Source of the DNA: Eupeodes corollae
Taxonomy: Eukaryota; Arthropoda; Insecta; Diptera; Syrphidae
Reading direction: 5' to 3'
NCBI RefSeq assembly: GCF_945859685.1
Contig: NC_079148.1
Location: forward strand, 120,448,589-120,512,588
Length of the DNA: 64,000 bases
Both the position numbers and the translations under genes were made by a program. The notes beneath the pieces were generated by a model, which saw nothing but the letters and a program-made list of their open reading frames with translations, did not search any database and was not told where the DNA came from. Below, in pieces: positions 11,655 through 23,454 of this stretch. Numbering within the stretch: position 1 is the stretch's first letter; each line of letters begins with the position of its first letter.

Positions 11655-12186
11655 CAGTCTTATTTAAAAACGCTGTATAGAGCCTACATAAAGTTATGTT
11701 ATCTCTATAATGCCTCTAAACGCAAAAATGCTATTTATAAAACTTATACAAGGTTGCATAGTCCCATAATAAGCTAAACGCGTTTTGAGGTTGAATAGAG
11801 CCTACATAAGGAAATTATTGTTATTATTATTTCGTAAATGTCATTTTGATTTCTCTCCTCTCTTTTTGAAATTAAAATAAAAACAATAATGCCTCTCGAG
11901 TTTAGCTCGTGAGCCGAAGAAACGAAGAATCTAAAAAAAATATAGATTTTCGAAAGAGAATATCATACAAATAATTGGAATTATTTTGTTATATTTTAGT
12001 TGCTATGACAACTAGCAGATTTTATAGTACTTTTGGCACTTTTTTTGATATAAGCATTGTATAACTAAAATTTATAGCAGATTTTTTTATAAATAGGAAT
12101 TTTTGCAACGTTACATAGAGCCTACATAAATCCTTATTCACTGTATAACTATTCATCTGTTTAGCGAATTCTATTAAATAAGACTG
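11655..12186. mobile_element. MITE-like element with CAGTCTTATTTAA ends
   Basis: The 13-base terminal inverted repeat CAGTCTTATTTAA opens at 11655 and closes at 12186. ATA is found directly outside both ends, which would be a 3-bp target duplication. The motif AGAGCCTACATAA occurs three times inside (about 11687, 11799 and 12116). No coding sequence is present. It splits exon 3 of the second NUDCD3 copy. Confidence 0.65.
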
Positions 12187-12547
12187 ATAGTATGTGAAAC
12201 TGAAGTCAATATTTAAATAGCCAAGTTTAAAACGAAATACAACCCTTAATGTTAAAAATGATTTGGATTTCTATACATTCAAAGAGATTAATAATGGAAC
12301 TCAAACTTCTACTTACATTGAATTCTTTGGTAAACAACATAAATCGACCCAAAAGATTGATGTACACATTGAGGGCAATCGTGTTAAGTTTGTTAATAAA
12401 CAATATGCAAAAGCTCACCCAATTTTCAATGAGGTATTGAGTGCCAAATGCAAACTATTATTGAGTACGAAGAGGAGACATAATCAGAGGCTTAAAATTT
12501 GAGTTAAATGCATTATTTGAACACTTATTTAGATAAAGGCAACTATT

Positions 12548-12645
12548 TGGTAGGTCCCTTCCATCCCAGACAATAGTACTCGCACACAGGAATGGTTTAG
12601 AGTTGTCAGTCACTAGGCCCTAGTTCTCAAATGGACTGTTGCACC
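12548..12645 (+). mobile_element. 3' fragment of the tRNA-derived SINE
   Basis: This matches the last third of the SINE at 8102-8388 (CATCCC, ACTCGCACACAGGAATGGTT, CACTAGGCCCTAGTTCTC). The tRNA head is missing, as in a 5'-truncated insertion. Confidence 0.7.
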
Positions 12646-13600
12646 AACCAATTTATTTATTTAACTATTTGGTTTTTCTTATATCGTTATTTTAAAATCT
12701 GGAATTTTCGTTCATAAAGCATATTTTTCAGTTGATCATACAGATAGAAGTAGTATTGTTATGGTAAACAAAAAACAACCATACAAGCAATAAATCCTTT
12801 ATGAACTATATAAATTAGTTAATTATATTATTGAATAATGAAGCCCTTTTAAAGTAAACAGACAAACCAAAAAAAATGAAAAAACATAATCAACATGACT
12901 TGATTTACTGTAAACTTTTCAAAAATGTAACCTTAACTGGAAAGCAATTTTTATATTGAATATGGGATTAAGAATTTGCTCCACCTTCTAGTCCCTAGTT
13001 TATCGTTTGATCCTTATAATTTGTTAAACAAAATTGTACTAGTAGTTAATATTAGATATTGGAATAAACTTTCCTAAATGGAAAATGCCAAAATGGTTTA
13101 AAAATTCCAGAAACTTTTTTACAATGAAAACTAAGACATTCCATACGTTTCAATAAATATAAAATAATTAATAAGAGTTTCATTGACTGAATTCTAATAG
13201 TTGTCCGTTTAATACGAATAAAGGGGGTGAAAGCCATTTAATTGTTGGGAATGAACTCATTCTAAAAGATTGTTTCAGAGTGTTGTATGCTTCAAATCAG
13301 TTCAATATCAGTTTCTTTTTAAGAATCTTGAGAAATGACAGGTATTGCAAACCTAATTTGTTCATATTTATAAAAACTGCATTGTATTTTGGGTTTCGAA
13401 GTTGTTTAATATAAATTATTATAAATTGTGATCCGTTGGAACCTTCTTAAAGTTTGGATTCGATTGCAAACCATATCAATTCTCAAAATTAGACATGTGT
13501 CCTAGCCCTTAGTAATTAATATGTCAATATAATAAAATATACTTATTGGCATCACTTAAATCGAATCCCGCGCAAATCTTTCCATCCTCGAACACTGGTT
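12646..13600. other. Intergenic, no gene seen
   Basis: AT-rich, without a supportable gene or recognisable repeat. The region from about 13600 to 14280 is richer in G and C and probably holds the promoter and leader of the SuUR-like gene, with TCAGTC initiator-like matches near 13628. Confidence 0.4.
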
Positions 13601-14025
13601 GAGCCTAGGCAAACTGTCACTCTTCCGTCAGTCGCGTAAAATAAGAAAAAAACGAAAGAAAAAACTTCAAAACGTTCAAGTTTCTCTTCGCGTAGACAGT
13701 TTTTCCTAATGTGAACTCTGTTCTTCTGCTTCGACTATTATTACGTTTTTTTTTCTTTTTGCCACAAAACAACGAACAACAGTGCGCGCCAATCCCAACT
13801 TAAAAGTTAAAATCACCTTAATTCCTCGCTCGTACCATAAGGGCAGTGAACCATCATCAAAATAATAAATCATCTTTCCATTGAACAATCCCCGAGGCAA
13901 AAATAATGCTGACAGTGTCAAGGGTGTCGTCGTTGTCGTCGTCCATGTCCACATTACAAAACGCTGCGTTGTGAACTAGAAATCGCTTCGCTCCTCCTCC
14001 GCTATCTCGCTTCTCGCATTGAATA

Positions 14026-14208
14026 ATGTTCAATTTTATAATTTCCATATTTACAAACACTCGCATTGGTCAAGAATTGTTCGACTCCCCGGCCTCCTCC
14101 GATCTAGAGTCGTTCTCCATGTTCATAGTATTTTTTTACATCAAGTTGCTTTATATTTTGCTAACGATCTATCTAACCCTGTACCACATCAACCTTAACA
14201 ATCTCTAA
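14026..14208 (+). CDS. Short putative membrane peptide upstream of SuUR
   Basis: A 60-codon frame from ATG to TAA ends 74 bases before the SuUR-like start codon. The N-terminal half is polar (TNTRIGQELFDSPASSDLES). The C-terminal half, FSMFIVFFYIKLLYILLTIY, is a plausible single membrane segment. Third codon positions are richer in C and G than the surrounding DNA (for example CTG TAC CAC ATC AAC), which looks more like coding than chance. No recognised family. It could be an independent small gene, the upstream cistron of a dicistronic SuUR messenger, or a chance frame in the 5' leader. Confidence 0.42.
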   Translation: MFNFIISIFTNTRIGQELFDSPASSDLESFSMFIVFFYIKLLYILLTIYLTLYHINLNNL

Positions 14209-14282
14209 AACCAAAAACAGACTTGAAAATATACGGTTTGCCTGGTGCTTGTGGTGTGTGAGTGTGTTTTGCGGTTGCAAGG

Positions 14283-17200
14283 ATGCCCCAACTATTTCAT
14301 TTCGTAGCTGAGCACTTCAAGGAGAGCCTTATGTTAGGCGGACAATCCCAGCACATGGTCGCTGGTCGACTGTGTCAATATTTGAAACCCTGGCAATTGG
14401 AGGGCCTAAGATTTCTCTATAAGAACCACGAAAAGGGAGAAGCTTGTATTCTGAATGACGAGAGTGGCCTAGGAAAGGTTGTCACTGTTTCAACGTTCCT
14501 AGGATCAATCCTAACCAATGACACCACCAAAAAGTGTTTGATTGTGGTTCGGGACGAGCAAGTTATAGAAGAATGGCGATTCCATTTGAGTGTGCTGACA
14601 CATTTGACAGTTAAAGTGATCGAGAAAACAACTGGTGAGTCAAAATTGTGTTGATATAGCAAGTGTAGTGGGGTGGGGTGGGCTGGTTTAGATACCAAAT
14701 TATCTTTCACCTCCTGGGGGGTTGGTTGTTCACGTACATGTGCATTATCAACCATATACCGAGTGACGAAACGACTAAGCAGATACTTTTTTTTTTATAA
14801 CAACTTGACTAAGTCTGCGTTCTGCGAGCTTGTATGCATTCAACGCGTGCTATGAAATGTGACCAATAAATAAAATTTTTGTTATTCTCATTCTCGCGCT
14901 CACGGAATAAAATTATGGAGGGAAAACTTTTTATCGGTTTATTTTTTTGTATAATGAATCGACATATAGACATGAAACGGGTTGCGGACGTCATTATTTC
15001 TAAGCTTATTCATTTTGCTTATTTCTTGGGTATTTGTTTAGTTTAGACTTACAAAAAATAAGCCCTACAAATAATACCTAATTATTATTGTTGGAAGTCT
15101 TGTGGTTTCCCGTATAATAAATTTCTTAGTTTTTTTTTTTTTTAAATAAATTTCTTAGTATTTTTTTGCTACTTTTAAAAATTATTTTTAGATTTGTTTT
15201 TTTGTGGCGACAAGTTTTAATCAAATCAATAGCTTGTTATGGTTTTGAAAGATCTGCAGTTTTGTTTGAGTTTCATTAGAAATTTGAAATATCTAGAAAA
15301 AAAAACATTAAATAAATTTTCTTCTAATCATAAGCAAGTATTGTAAATTCTTTAAAAACACAAACGATAACTCACTAAAACGTTCAATTTATTGTTCTTC
15401 TATGTTGAAAAGTTAACTTATTTGACATAGTAAAAAAAAGTACAAAAGGGTGTATGGTTTTGATAACTTTCAAGATAGTAGAATTACGATGTAACCAGGA
15501 TCACTGCTTCCTTAATAATTTATCAGTTAATTTGCTTACTTACCTTCGGTGATCTCTCATCAAAATACCCGACCCTTTGAAACCACCTTCTTTTACAACT
15601 ATTATCTACAGCAAAGTGTTTAGACTTCTAAAAATGTTATAAAATTCATAACTTAATAAATTAAGTAAGAGTAGCATTAAGTAGAATCTTCAAATGGTTT
15701 TATAACCATTATATTATACAGTTCTGCATGATAAACGCCGTTTTATTTAATTTAGGTGTTCCAAACGATGAACTTTTGTATATTTGAATATTTTTCTTTG
15801 CTGATAGATTTGATATGATATTATATTTTGTCAATGGCTATTCTTCATTTAAATGTTTTATATTTACAATAAATATTATAAAATTGTTGTATATAAAATT
15901 AAGGTAATGGATTTAATTCAATCGCGGGATCAGGAAAGAATAAAACCTGCAAAGCGATATCAACTGTTATTAAGTGTCTTAAAAACAATAAATGAAACAC
16001 AATATATTTTTATCTTCATTGAAAACTATAATATATTTTTTTTCCTGAAGTTCAACATTTGTTTGCTTTTCTTTATAAACGTTCAGCAAGTTTTACAGGT
16101 TTGACTATATGCATCGAAACAAAATTTGCATAGACAAGATAAATATTTGGATAGATAAATACAAAACAAATATAGACAGGCTTAGTTTAGTAAAAATTAA
16201 GAAATACTGTGGTCGCCATAACTATTTTGAGAGATGTACATCTCTTACTCTTGTGATAATAATTTATAACGGTTAAAGTTTGAAGAGGGCAAATCGATAA
16301 CAAGTTAATAAGTATGTTATAATAGATCACGAGATGGTCAAACTCAGTCATTTAGATGGTGTTCTTATTTTGTTTACAAATTTACAGCATATACCGTAAG
16401 AAAGGTACCATTTATAAATCCTAAGAACAAATTAAAAAGATTCAAATTCGCAAAGGGATATGTAAATAAGCCTCTTAGCTTCTGGAACAAAGTTTTTTGG
16501 ACTGATGAAAGTTCCTTTGAGTTTCATGATCACCTAAAAAGAAATCTGTTCAAATGCGGAAAAAATGCATAAAAAGTTTGCTACAGTCTTGCAGACCATG
16601 TCTCATGGTGGTGCATCAGTAATGTTTTGGGTATGCATTTCTGCAAGTGGTCACGGGGACCTAGTCCCAATCGATGGCTCCATGAACCAAAGCAAATATT
16701 TAAATGTGTTAAAAGAGAACCCATTTCCATCTAGTGATAGACTCATTATAAACTCTTTAATTTTTTAACAAGATAATGCCCCTTTCCACAAAAGCAAAAT
16801 GATCACCAAGTTTCTGAATTACATTGGGTTGGAAACCCTCAACAGGCCAACCCAAAGCCCTGACTTAAATGTCATAGAAAATGTGTGGGCTTATATAAAA
16901 GGAAAGAGGAATTCATCATTGAGTCGCAGGAGGGATGAGACTATTTTTGAGGTGAAAACTCTTTGGGAAGAAATGCTCCAGAAACTTGTAGAATCAGTTC
17001 CAAGACGACTTCAAAAAGTCATAGATGCTAAAAGAGGCTACATTTTCTAATAGTTTATCAATAATTTAGTTTTAAGTTCTACAAATTGTGTTTTTTTTTT
17101 TTAAGTTAAAATAAAACCGTCAAAATAATTATGCCATAACAAAAAGAGATTTTTATTTTTATTCACTAATCAATCTAATTATAATAAAATAACTGTGCCA

Positions 17201-20200
17201 TCAAATTATCCATTTTTTACCTAAGATTCAATTCCTATTTCAGTTTTGCCAAAAAAAAAATCTTTTAAATACCAAAATAACAAGATATTTCCTCTGTCAC
17301 AATAGTTATGCCGACCACTGTAATAAGTTATTGCACAGAAACTTAAACTGTTTTTGAGCGCAACGGTCAAATCATTTATACATCTCCTAAAATAATCCCA
17401 CTCTACTGATTTCAATTGCCTATGAAGAGCATAGAATGAAGTGTGCCGAATTTTGAAATTTTAAACTACAACACCAGTCAAAATTAAGCAAATAAACAAA
17501 CGAACGAACAAATAAACATTTACAGATCCGATATATAAGACGACACGGATTGACATTAAAATAAATACTCCAAACTAAAATTTTACTATATGCATACACT
17601 CGTTTTGAAACGAATTTTAAAAATAGAATTGCACACTTACTATCTTAAGTTTATGCCCTAGAAAAAATATGCTAGGTTATTGACCCAATCTAATTGCTAT
17701 CAAAAAAAAAAATTATAGAAATAGATAGAAAAGAGACGGACAAAAATTACTTCATCTTTATAACGTATTACTTTTTCAGACATCAACTTTGAAACGGTGT
17801 TTCTTATCAAATGGAGTACCTTGAAGAATATCGTTGAAATTGATAAAATAAAATTTGATCATATCATCGTCGATAACCGCGGGGATATGCTAAATAACAA
17901 GTTTTGTACTGGAATCCTGCTGAGATATTTTGAAAACAAAACAACAATAATCATATCCAGTACTGATGTCACGGTAAACAAACACATTATCTCGTTTCAA
18001 ACTTAATCGGAAACTCATAAATTAATCTTCTTCTATTTACAGTCCGATATAAAACTCCTGCACATTCTTCTGAGGCTTTGTGGTCGTCTGGAAAGACAGT
18101 TTGTAGACGTTAATGTATTTGAAAATAAGTTTCAATTGCCACAGCTTCATGAAGGTGTTAGTAAGAAAGTTGACTTGGAGGATTATTTCTTAAAACGTGA
18201 AAGAGTAATTAATTTCTGCCGGTAAGTTGGTTTTGTTTTTGAAACAAATAAATGTTATATCATAAAACATGCTACAATGATTTATGTTAACAATGCATTT
18301 GTTATCAAATACAATTATGCTTAGCTTTGGAATTTTCTGGAAGTTCCTCTAACATTGCCTATGGATTTGGTATGCATCTTTGCTAACAATATTCTCTCTC
18401 TTAAATTTAATTAATTTAATATTTTTAATAATTTATATTAATATTTTTAAATTTGTTTTTATTTTTATTTTTTGTCGGTTTAACACAATAGAGAATTTCG
18501 CCTGAGACGCTATTGTCATCAATTCGATGAACAATTCCCAATTGTGTCAAAAAATGAATTCCAACGGCATCTCGAGCAGTGGCAATTGCAAAATAAAAAT
18601 TCTCTTAGTTCTGGATCTGTAAAACTATTAAGCTCTTCGTCAGAGAAGGACACTGAGGAATTATTCAAAGAATATTTTCAGGTTAAAAAGGAACGTGAAA
18701 TCTGCCGACTGGATGAGGAGGTGCAACGAATCAATGAAAATACCCGTGCAATGGATGATGAGGATGCTGCAGCAAATATCTCTGATGATTTGGTTGTAAT
18801 GTCGCCGTTGGTATTGGTTTCCGAATCAGAAACTGAATCCGAAACTGATGATGATCAAACTCAAATACAAAAAGAACGAAATAGTCAATTTATCGAAGAA
18901 ATAAAAGATACCGAGGATGATATACGAGATAAAGTTAAACAGTCAAAAGGTTCAGAAAATATCTGCCAAAAGAATCGAAGGAAATCCGAAAAGCCTGTGA
19001 AGACTCCACCAAGCAGCAATAAGAATAAGATGCTGTTGGATGATAAGAAAAAACTTAGATCTCGGACATTGACAAGTCCAAAAAAACCTTTACCAATAAG
19101 CACAAGATCTAGAAAATATTTGGAGACTGAAAAAGAAAAGGTTGACAGTGCTGAAAAGCATAAAAAAGACAAGGAAACTGAAAGGCGACTCAAAAAGCAA
19201 GAAAATGTTAAAAAATCTAGTAATAAATACGAAGAAAAGACAAAAGCAAATAAAGAGCTCGGTAATAAGAAATTAAAAGAGAACCAAGAGAAGCAAAAAG
19301 GTACTATTTCTAAAAAAGATGATGAAAAGAAGAATATCAGCTTCAAGACAAACCACGCGGACAGCGAAAGTTATTCGTCCAAAAAGAAAGATGAGCAGAC
19401 AAATATTTCGAATGGCCTAACACCTGAAAAAAGTTCAAAGAAGAAACAAAATGAAGCTACAAAAGAAGTTCTATTAGCTAAATCAAAATCAGTCCCGGAA
19501 ACACCGAAATTATTGAGGCCAGTTCGAACAAAGCTCAGATCAGACGAAGATGAAAGGGACGATAAACAGCAAAAAATAAAAACACCTTCAAGAGAAGATA
19601 ACGAAATTCAATCAAACAAAGAGATCCAAAAAAACGGAAAAGACAAAAGCAATAAGATAATTGAAGACAAAGATAACAGAAAAGATGAAAACACACCTAA
19701 AGTTAGTTCAAAACTGGTTTCAACTATTAGCCTCATGCTGGAGGAAGCTCAAAAGTTTGTTCGTAATGAAAATATTGGAAAAAGAACAAATAACTCAAAA
19801 CCAAGAAATAGACGTTCTAAAAAACTTGAAGTGCCAAAAATCGGAACAATAACAATAGAAGACACAGAAAGTTCTAACAGAAGCATTTCGACTTCAAAGA
19901 ATACCCAGACTCCAACAGAAACCAGAAAACAAGCAGCAAACAGCATCAAAAAGAACACATATAGATTGACAGAGTTAAAGCCTGTCGGAGTTCATAGTAT
20001 ATCTACTCGTGGCATGCAACGCCACACACGATCAAATCCAGGCGCGAGTAAATACATGAGAGTAATGATTAAACAGGTTGGTATAGAGAAGAAATCTTCA
20101 CCAAAAGGAATTTCAAGACGTCGTAAGTCTGTTGTTTTATTGAAGAGAGTCTCTCCACAAACAAAACCTCCGAAACCACCTTCACCTACGCCGCCGGTTA

Positions 20201-21225
20201 TAAGCGAGAGCCCTGCCGAAAGTATACAACTTGGTCAGGCCCTCACTCCAACAAATAGTCTCGTAGTTTCAGACTTTGTCGCACCTGAGCCAAGAAACTT
20301 CAACTATAATTTCCCATTGATGCTCGACAGAGAGACATCTGATTCTGAATGTCAAATTGCCTCCCAGAGCAGTAACGTCCAAGAAGTCATTGTGCTCACA
20401 GGTTCTTCAACCAATGAACGAGAAATGGAACCACCTAAGAGTACGGTATCGCGTCGGAAGGTAATGTCCAAGCCACCAATGGTAACAATCCCTAGGCCAT
20501 TCTTCAACAAAGCAAAATCACCAGATCTCTTTAGTACTTGTAGTGACCTGAGTCTGCCTTGTTCACAGCAACAGACCAACAAAACCCATTTTGAAGGGTT
20601 TAAAATCTTTGGTTCTGAGTTACGCCAACCAGCCAAATCACGTTCATGTTTGGATATCCTCGAACGAATGCTTGAACCTCGGAGTGGAATAATTGCTGGA
20701 AAGAAAACCACCCCGACCCCGACACCACAAGAAAAGCCAAAAAGCTCTTCCCATCAGCACTGCGTCGAAGATGAAGATGCCATGTTCGAGATAACTACGA
20801 ATGGCACATTTGGAAATTCAGTTCGAATTAACTCAAACGGCGAGATGTCTCCAATACGCAACAAAAGCCAATCAACCCCACCTACTTCTGGTCATCCCAA
20901 AAACAGAATTACCAATTACCTGATTAGCAACAGTCAGCATACCAGCATTCTAGCTCAACCTTCGCCTCCATCCCTAGACGACATAACTGATCTCTTGCCG
21001 AAAACACCCAAACGACGAAAATCAATGTCTGGAAATGTGAAACGTTCGCCACGATCCCTCAACAATAGTGGTCTATTAGGAGGAGGAAGTGGAAAATCGC
21101 AATCAACGAAGCTGACACAGTGGCTAGTGAAAAACTCGAATTCAGAGATTAAAAACACAGAATCGCTTATCAAACCCCAATCAACTAAAAGAAGACGCCT
21201 GGATTTATCATTTCCAGACAAATAG
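14283..21225 (+). CDS. SuUR: Suppressor of Under-Replication-like SNF2-related protein
   Basis: Four exons, 14283-14634, 17780-17973, 18043-18221 and 18492-21225, join in frame to give 1152 residues. In Drosophila, SUUR is a chromatin protein that slows replication forks in heterochromatin of polytene cells. It has an SNF2-like N-terminal domain without ATPase activity and a long charged remainder. The same plan is seen here. QYLKPWQLEGLRFLY opens an SNF2-type domain. The Walker A site reads NDESGLGK at 58-65 but lacks the usual following Thr. The DEAH box is replaced by DNRG at 149-152. The large last exon encodes a very Lys/Glu/Ser-rich, probably disordered region. The start is the ATG at 14283; an in-frame GTG further upstream is not used. 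It is longer than the roughly 960 residues of the fly protein. AATAAA lies at 21506. The family call rests on the degenerate SNF2 domain plus architecture. Confidence 0.72.
14635..16204 (+). other. SuUR intron 1, part without elements
   Basis: This intron runs 14635-17779 and is by far the longest of the gene. Its first 1.6 kb is AT-rich, with no gene or transposon end that I can identify. Confidence 0.5.
16207..17320 (+). mobile_element. Deleted Tc1-like transposon in SuUR intron 1
   Basis: The ends form inverted repeats of about 28 bp: right CAGTGGTCGGCATAACTATT, left the same with a few changes. They are flanked by TA at 16205-16206 and 17321-17322, as expected for Tc1/mariner. At 1114 bp it is shorter than the usual ~1.6 kb. 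Confidence 0.85.
16425..17050 (+). pseudogene. Tc1-like transposase remnant
   Basis: The catalytic domain is readable across shifting frames. FWTDESSFEF carries the first Asp, QDNAPFHKSK the second and PDLNVIENVW the Glu of a DDE triad, followed by a normal Tc1 C-terminus. The N-terminal paired DNA-binding domain is missing, and frames are broken near 16570 and 16766. It is therefore dead but could be mobilised in trans if a full copy exists. Confidence 0.85.
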
Positions 21226-21505
21226 TTCATTAACATTAGTTTTAGTCAGAATTATTACAAAAAAAGCAAAAAGAATTCAAAAACTCAATATCAAACCTAA
21301 AGAAATAGGTTCCGCTGAGTACAATATTACTTATTCAAACATTAAAAATGTTGAATTTAAAAACTGTTTATTTAAAACAAAAAAATAATAAGATATGCTT
21401 CCGATACACACAACCCCTCCCCATGTAGTTAGTAATAGTTTGAATTTAACCCAAATTAACAAAAATTAAGAGAAAAACAAAACAAAGAGTTTAGTAAATT
21501 AAAAA

Positions 21506-21511
21506 AATAAA
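21506..21511 (+). terminator. Poly(A) signal of the SuUR-like gene
   Basis: AATAAA about 280 bases after the stop codon, followed by T-rich sequence. Confidence 0.5.
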
Positions 21512-21807
21512 GTTCTTGTTTCATAAATGAGTTTTTATATTAATCATTTTTTTAATAAATAATTTTAATTATATAAAGTTGTTAGATTAATTTTTAATGA
21601 ATAAAATGTTTTAAAAAGAGAATTTTATGGAATACAGAAAATAATTGTGTTTTGTTTTTAATTTTTAATAAAAAATGGGTAATTTTTTAAATTTTGTATA
21701 AAGGTTTGATCAAAATGGTCCAACGTGAAACGCATTCAGGAAGAGAGAGAGAAGAAAGAGCTATATAATTAAAAACACAGTGTTTTCAGTTCATTATTTT
21801 GATGAAG

Positions 21808-21813
21808 TTTATT
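21808..21813 (-). terminator. Poly(A) signal of the SRPBCC-like gene
   Basis: AATAAA on the minus strand, 13 bases beyond the stop codon. The two convergent transcripts therefore end about 300 bp apart. Confidence 0.4.
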
Positions 21814-21825
21814 AATTTTATAATT

Positions 21826-22892
21826 TTAGTTTGACCTAGACTTGGTGAAGAAAATTGACAAATTATTCATAACTGCTTTTCGTTGAAATTCGAGTTCACG
21901 CCGACAAACCGAACTCAGGAATGGTGGACACTGGAAGGTTACTTTCTCCACACAATAAGTGTCTTTGCCCAGGGCGCTAAATTTGAATTCACTCTCGGAT
22001 CGCACTGAAACAAAAAAATAGGTTTTACTTAACACATATTTAAAGAAAAAACACATGAGCCTACAACAATATAAGCCTCCAAAGAAACATGTTTTGTGAT
22101 TGGACTTAATCAAGTATGCATCACCATGTCCAGGCAGTGGTTTGATAACAGAGTAATCACCATAAGCAACACTCTTCCAATATGGCCAATGAGAAAGATT
22201 CTCGTGATATTCAACTGAATATTTCCAATGACCACTATTACCCTCATCCGAAGTGATCTCGAAATCCAGTCTAAATTAAGGATAAAAAGATACTTGAGTA
22301 AATTTTGTTCAATTTATTATTCAAAGTATTCCTGAAGAAGCATACCATTGTCTTACACTATATATTTCTGATGAATTAATGATTTTGTATTTGAGTGTGT
22401 TAACATCATTTAAAGCATTTTAGACATAATATTGACATTTTTCTGACAAAAAACAAATAATTCTCTTAATCAAAATTACCAAATAGTTCCAAAATAATCA
22501 TAAAACAGTGTCCATACAAATTTTAGGTATGTACATATCTACATGCTGAAATGCTGCACAGCATATGTAGTATAAGTTCCATATGATTTACCGACCAGCC
22601 GTTTCTATTTTTAGACTGATTTTTGATATTCAACACAAACAGTTTTTTTTTGTTTTTTCGTTTTGTTTTAAAGTTAACTACTTAACTACATGGCTGGTAC
22701 TCACATTGTGGGATTAAGCGATCGCATATTTCTAAAATCGGCAACGTATTCCCATACGTATTCCGGTCTGGAATCATGGATAAGAGTGTCGATTTGATAA
22801 TTATGATAACCGCTTGTAAAGAGGATGTAAATTACTAAAAGACTGATACCGATAATAGTAAGACGTTTTCTATTCCAGCGTGTTGGAGACAT
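21826..22892 (-). CDS. Small membrane-anchored SRPBCC/START-like protein
   Basis: On the minus strand, exons 22892-22705, 22270-22065 and 22004-21826 join in frame to give 190 residues. The last intron is only 60 bp and begins GTAGGC. Because it is a multiple of three with no stop, retention would add 20 residues, so the splice is inferred from its good acceptor and from the sequence context. Residues 8-30 (RKRLTIIGISLLVIYILFTS) form an N-terminal signal anchor. The following part, DSRPEYVWEYVADFRNMRSLNP, is the typical start of an SRPBCC (polyketide cyclase/START-like) lipid-binding fold, and the rest (HWKYSVEY, VEKVTFQCP) is compatible with its beta-strands. I do not recognise the gene. A secreted or membrane-tethered lipid-binding role is an inference. 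It is convergent with the SuUR-like gene, with 600 bp between stops. Confidence 0.7.
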
Positions 22893-23454
22893 TTTTTTGT
22901 TTGAGGATCAAGAAAAAAGAGGTTTAGTTTAAATGTTTTATCCAAAAAATCACTTATGAGATTGATATGGGAAGAAAAAATATTGTACACGACTTCACAG
23001 ATCGAGAAGAGAGAAGAGACTGGAAACCCAACATGTGAAGTTCACTTGAGTGAGTCGAACGGCATGGTCGTAGTATACCAAGAGTAATGTTGATATTATG
23101 TTTTATCAGAAGAAAGAAAGAATAAAAACAATGTAAACAATATCGCTGGAAATTAAAAGGATAAACCCATAGAAACAGGAAAAATTATCTAACCATTTCC
23201 TTATGGCCCAACAAATTGAAGTTATTGAAGAGTTTATTTCTAAAAAAAAAAACAATAAATTCGATTTAATTGTATATCTTATTAGACAGACCCAAACTGT
23301 AACTATGAGAAAGTGATCAAAAAATTCGTCGTTAAGTAAGTTGTTGGTCTTAAAAGATCGAGTTGTAAAAGTTATTTTAGCGATAAGCTAAATTATTAGA
23401 AATTTCTATACTTTTTAATAAATATTTAAGTATTGAAAAACTCATGAAAAAATG
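22893..23454. other. Upstream of the SRPBCC-like gene, no gene seen
   Basis: Probably the promoter and leader of the minus-strand gene in its first 150 bases. Nothing else is recognisable before the tandem array. Confidence 0.45.

Larger units (their letters stand above)
10390..12510 (+). pseudogene. Second tandem NUDCD3 copy, decayed and interrupted
   Basis: Exon 1 is at 10390-10485 (ISGFLVVIFNFLFK). Exon 2-like sequence is at about 11510-11600, the start of exon 3 at about 11608-11650, and the CS domain part of exon 3 at about 12240-12500 (FDFYTF-like to FNEVLSAKC). Order and introns match the parent. A 961-bp hAT sits in intron 1 and a 532-bp MITE-like element sits in exon 3. Many frame breaks are present, and exon 4 is not seen. 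It is more diverged than the first copy. Confidence 0.8.

Noticed and set aside
18885..19346. 153-codon minus-strand frame opposite the SuUR last exon
   Set aside because: It is the complement of a Lys/Glu-rich coding stretch, which automatically yields a Phe/Leu/Ser-rich open frame.
20352..20711. 119-codon minus-strand frame opposite SuUR
   Set aside because: Antisense shadow of the sense coding sequence, with no motif.
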